Assembly: GCA_031269635.1 (NCBI GenBank)
Contig: JAISYY010000031.1
Location: 1-7,074, forward strand
DNA length: 7,074 nt
Direction of reading: 5' to 3'
DNA from: Tannerella sp.
GTDB taxonomy: Bacteria > Bacteroidota > Bacteroidia > Bacteroidales > Tannerellaceae
This document shows positions 5,339-7,074 of this stretch, in pieces (position 1 is the stretch's first letter; every line of letters starts with the position of its first letter). The notes beneath the pieces were generated by a model. It worked only from the letters and a program-made list of their open reading frames with translations, searched no databases and had not been told where the DNA came from. The translations under genes were made by a program, and so were the position numbers.

Positions 5339-6821
5339 TGCGCCATTCCGGGGGGTAGAGGTTGTTTGCGCGGTTCCCGATATTTTTCACGAATCCGAGC
5401 GGCGTCTTCCCGTAAGTTACAAGGATGTATCCTTTCGGAGTGTTTCCCGGCAGTACGATCGCTTCTTTCTGCAGGTATTTCAGGGCGTTTTCGTAAGATA
5501 ACTCAACGGAAAAAAACGCTTCGGGATTGATTTCCGTGCTTAATGCCAGCGATACGGACGGAGTAAAGTCATTTCCTTTCAATTCGCCCAGGCGTATGCC
5601 TGCGGAAATGATGTTCAGCGTACCGGCGAGGAGGGCGCAGGTGTTTTTGTGGATTCCGGGCAGGGCGTAAATATAACCGGCCGTTTGGTTATTCCTTGCC
5701 GGGGGATGTTTGTTCCCGGCATTAGCGGATTTTCCGGGTGCAGCGGCTGTTGCCGTTTTTCCGTCTGCAAGGAAGATGAACCTGTCCGGTTCCGACAACA
5801 TGCATTTTATTTCCGGCGGCGCAATTACCGGCTGTCTGCTGTTTTTGTACTTTGTTTTTATCCTGTCCGCATCATCCGCACCGTTGTTTTTACGCATCAA
5901 AGCCAGGAAGAATCCTTCTCCGCATGTGCGGTGCGGGAAAAACCTGTATGCGGGCATGTCGTGATGTAGCGACCCCGTGATGTTCCATTCCGGCTTTACG
6001 GGGATGGTGACGGTTTCCGCACCTAATTCTCCGGCCAGACTGTGTACGTTGTCTTCGTTTTCTTCCGTGTTGAATGTGCATGTGCAGTAAATCAGCCAGC
6101 CACCGGGTTTGAGGGCGTCCCATACATCAAAGATGATACGTCTCTGCCGTGAAGCGCAGCGTTTTACGTTGTCGGCGCTCCATTCGCTGCGGCTGGCCGT
6201 GTCTTTGCGAAACATGCCTTCGCCGGAGCAGGGCAGGTCTGCCAGGATGATATCGAAAAGATGTTTCAGTTTCCCGAAATCTTCGGGATCGCTGTTTGTA
6301 ACAATATTGCCGGGCCGTCCCCATTTAGTCATGTTTTCAGAGAGAATCACGCTGCGGCTTCGTATGATTTCATTGCTGACGAGCAGGCTCCCTTCGGGAA
6401 GGAGCGACCGCAGATGTGTCGATTTGCCTCCCGGCGCGGCGCACAAGTCGAGCGCGACGAACCCTTCCCGGGACGTTCCCGCCTCCTCCGCCATTATTTT
6501 CAGCAATGCCTGTTCGAGGAACATGGACGAAGCTTCCTGGACGTAATATGCGCCGGCGTGAAACAGGGGATCGGCTGTAAACAACGGACGTTCCGGGAGA
6601 AAATAACCCGTCTCGCACCACGGGACTTTTTTATATTCGGTGGATAGAATGTCAGGGTGTTTTCCGGCCGGGTTTTGCAGGTTATGCTGCAAGTTAGCCG
6701 GGAATTTATGCGGATTAATCCGGAAACTAACCGCAGGCCGGGACTCCAGCGCCGATTCTAACGCATCGTATTCGTCGTGCAATAATTCTTTTGTTCGTCT
6801 GATAAACTCTTGTGGAAGCAT
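5319..6821 (-). CDS. NOL1/NOP2/Sun-family RNA m5C methyltransferase, RsmF-like
   Basis: A SAM-dependent enzyme predicted to make 5-methylcytosine in rRNA; it most resembles RsmF (YebU), though the exact target base cannot be read from sequence. The 500 residues contain a short N-terminal region (LPQEFIRRTKELLHDEYDAL), then the Rossmann core. SAM motif I is ALDLCAAPGGKSTHL near 123-137. Motif IV is ILADLPCSGEGMFRKD with C198 (product release). Motif VI is YCTCTFNTEENEDNV with C248, the expected nucleophile. After about residue 310 comes an RsmF-type C-terminal PUA-like region ending in NNLYPPEWRIRK. Residues about 353-380, rich in Ala, Lys and Asn, look like a flexible insertion there. ATG 6821 was chosen because the family N-terminus begins there, an A-rich stretch precedes it and a -7 box lies 21 bases upstream; a GTG at 6854 lies beyond that box. 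The last 20 bases overlap the end of ppk1, tail to tail. Confidence 0.92.
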   Translation of the reverse strand: MLPQEFIRRTKELLHDEYDALESALESRPAVSFRINPHKFPANLQHNLQNPAGKHPDILSTEYKKVPWCETGYFLPERPLFTADPLFHAGAYYVQEASSMFLEQALLKIMAEEAGTSREGFVALDLCAAPGGKSTHLRSLLPEGSLLVSNEIIRSRSVILSENMTKWGRPGNIVTNSDPEDFGKLKHLFDIILADLPCSGEGMFRKDTASRSEWSADNVKRCASRQRRIIFDVWDALKPGGWLIYCTCTFNTEENEDNVHSLAGELGAETVTIPVKPEWNITGSLHHDMPAYRFFPHRTCGEGFFLALMRKNNGADDADRIKTKYKNSRQPVIAPPEIKCMLSEPDRFIFLADGKTATAAAPGKSANAGNKHPPARNNQTAGYIYALPGIHKNTCALLAGTLNIISAGIRLGELKGNDFTPSVSLALSTEINPEAFFSVELSYENALKYLQKEAIVLPGNTPKGYILVTYGKTPLGFVKNIGNRANNLYPPEWRIRKKIV

Positions 6822-6842
6822 TTTTTTCTTTGATTTATGCTG

Positions 6843-6873
6843 CAAACATAACACATTTTTCCGGCAATTTAAA
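6843..6873 (-). promoter_or_regulatory. Promoter of the methyltransferase gene
   Basis: The minus strand reads TATGTTTG from 6850 to 6843, a perfect TAnnTTTG box. With a 19-base spacer the -33 position holds TTTA (6873-6870), one base off TTTG. The ATG at 6821 lies 21 bases past the box, giving a leader of roughly 15 bases that is A-rich, as is usual for Bacteroidetes genes without a Shine-Dalgarno sequence. Confidence 0.6.
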
Positions 6874-6920
6874 CTGTCCGGATAAAATCATTGTTTTCAC
6901 AATAGGAGGATTTGATACGC

Positions 6921-6930
6921 CCTTGCAAGG
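6921..6930. promoter_or_regulatory. 10-bp perfect palindrome between divergent promoters
   Basis: CCTTGCAAGG is self-complementary with no gap and sits between the methyltransferase promoter and the lipoprotein promoter, 40 bases upstream of the latter's -7 box. A weaker dyad, ATTGT-TTTC-ACAAT, lies at 6890-6903. Either could be a regulator site, but both are short enough to arise by chance and no regulator is indicated. Confidence 0.2.
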
Positions 6931-6970
6931 AATTTGACGTGTGTAAGAATAGGAAGTGAAGAAAAAGTAT

Positions 6971-6978
6971 TATCTTTG
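6971..6978 (+). promoter_or_regulatory. -7 box of the lipoprotein gene
   Basis: TATCTTTG is a perfect TAnnTTTG match, 27 bases before the ATG at 7006. No TTTG lies at the right distance upstream for a -33 element. The leader after the box ends in an A-rich stretch (AAATAGAAAAAG), typical of translation starts without Shine-Dalgarno pairing in this phylum. Confidence 0.6.
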
Positions 6979-7005
6979 CCACATTTGTTATAAATAGAAA
7001 AAGTT

Positions 7006-7074
7006 ATGAGAAAAATTTTGTTTTTATTGTCTGCGGCGGTAATGCTGCTTGTTTCGTGTGAAGGCCCGGCGGGA
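7006..7074 (+). CDS. N-terminus of a lipoprotein, 3' partial
   Basis: The first 23 codons of a gene that runs off the window. Residues 1-16 are a lipoprotein signal peptide: Arg-Lys, a hydrophobic core (ILFLLSAAVMLL) and the lipobox LVSC, so C17 should be lipidated and the protein anchored in the outer or inner membrane. The mature end starts CEGPAG. The GPAG may be the beginning of a collagen-like Gly-Pro-x stretch, as in some small Bacteroidales lipoproteins that start CEGP, but only one unit is visible. No clear acidic export signal (such as SDDDD) follows the cysteine in the few residues shown. The function of the full protein cannot be inferred. Confidence 0.85.
   Translation, partial: MRKILFLLSAAVMLLVSCEGPAG

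Noticed and set aside
6109..6647. Plus-strand frames of 145 and 128 codons over the methyltransferase gene
   Set aside because: They are antisense to the SAM-binding and catalytic motifs of the methyltransferase and have no features of their own.
6822..6854. GTG at 6854 as an upstream start of the methyltransferase
   Set aside because: It lies upstream of the -7 box at 6850-6843, so it would not be in the transcript, and the family N-terminus begins at the ATG at 6821.

Overview
The window looks like ordinary chromosomal DNA of a Bacteroidales bacterium (Bacteroides/Parabacteroides/Porphyromonas relatives). Three things point there. Four of the five gene starts have a perfect copy of the Bacteroidetes sigma-ABfr -7 box TAnnTTTG a short way upstream, and the fifth (the peptidase) has one about 150 bases upstream. 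Shine-Dalgarno sequences are absent, and some starts have A-rich leaders instead. The proteins (secreted S9B dipeptidyl peptidase, PPK1, an RsmF-type methyltransferase, a short lipoprotein signal ending in Cys) have the form seen in that order. The genus cannot be fixed from the sequence alone.

Layout: (1) 1-189, the C-terminal end of a protein resembling the NfeD OB-fold domain. (2) 190-530, a 341-base AT-rich non-coding stretch with three dyad symmetries, a TAnnTTTG box and two clusters of 7-base repeats. (3) 531-2717 (+), a secreted dipeptidyl peptidase IV with a complete catalytic triad. (4) 2722-3225 (-), a small YfcE-type metallophosphoesterase, convergent with the peptidase gene; a small hairpin spans both stop codons. 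(5) 3226-3295, a 70-base divergent promoter region. (6) 3296-5338 (+), polyphosphate kinase ppk1. (7) 5319-6821 (-), a NOL1/NOP2/Sun (RsmF-like) RNA m5C methyltransferase whose 3' end overlaps ppk1 by 20 bases. (8) 6822-7005, a second divergent promoter region. (9) 7006 to the end, the start of a lipoprotein cut off by the window edge.

Strand alternates at every gene from the peptidase onward, so each appears to be its own transcription unit. I see no shared pathway: the window holds housekeeping functions (periplasmic peptide breakdown, phosphodiester hydrolysis, polyphosphate synthesis, rRNA modification). I found no phage, transposase, CRISPR, toxin-antitoxin or biosynthetic cluster, and no convincing new system.

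The points most worth a second look are regulatory. The metallophosphoesterase and ppk1 genes diverge from a 70-base gap, and each has its -7 box exactly 5 bases before its ATG, which predicts leaderless or nearly leaderless mRNAs. The long peptidase leader carries heptad repeats that can be mistaken for an N-terminal coding extension.
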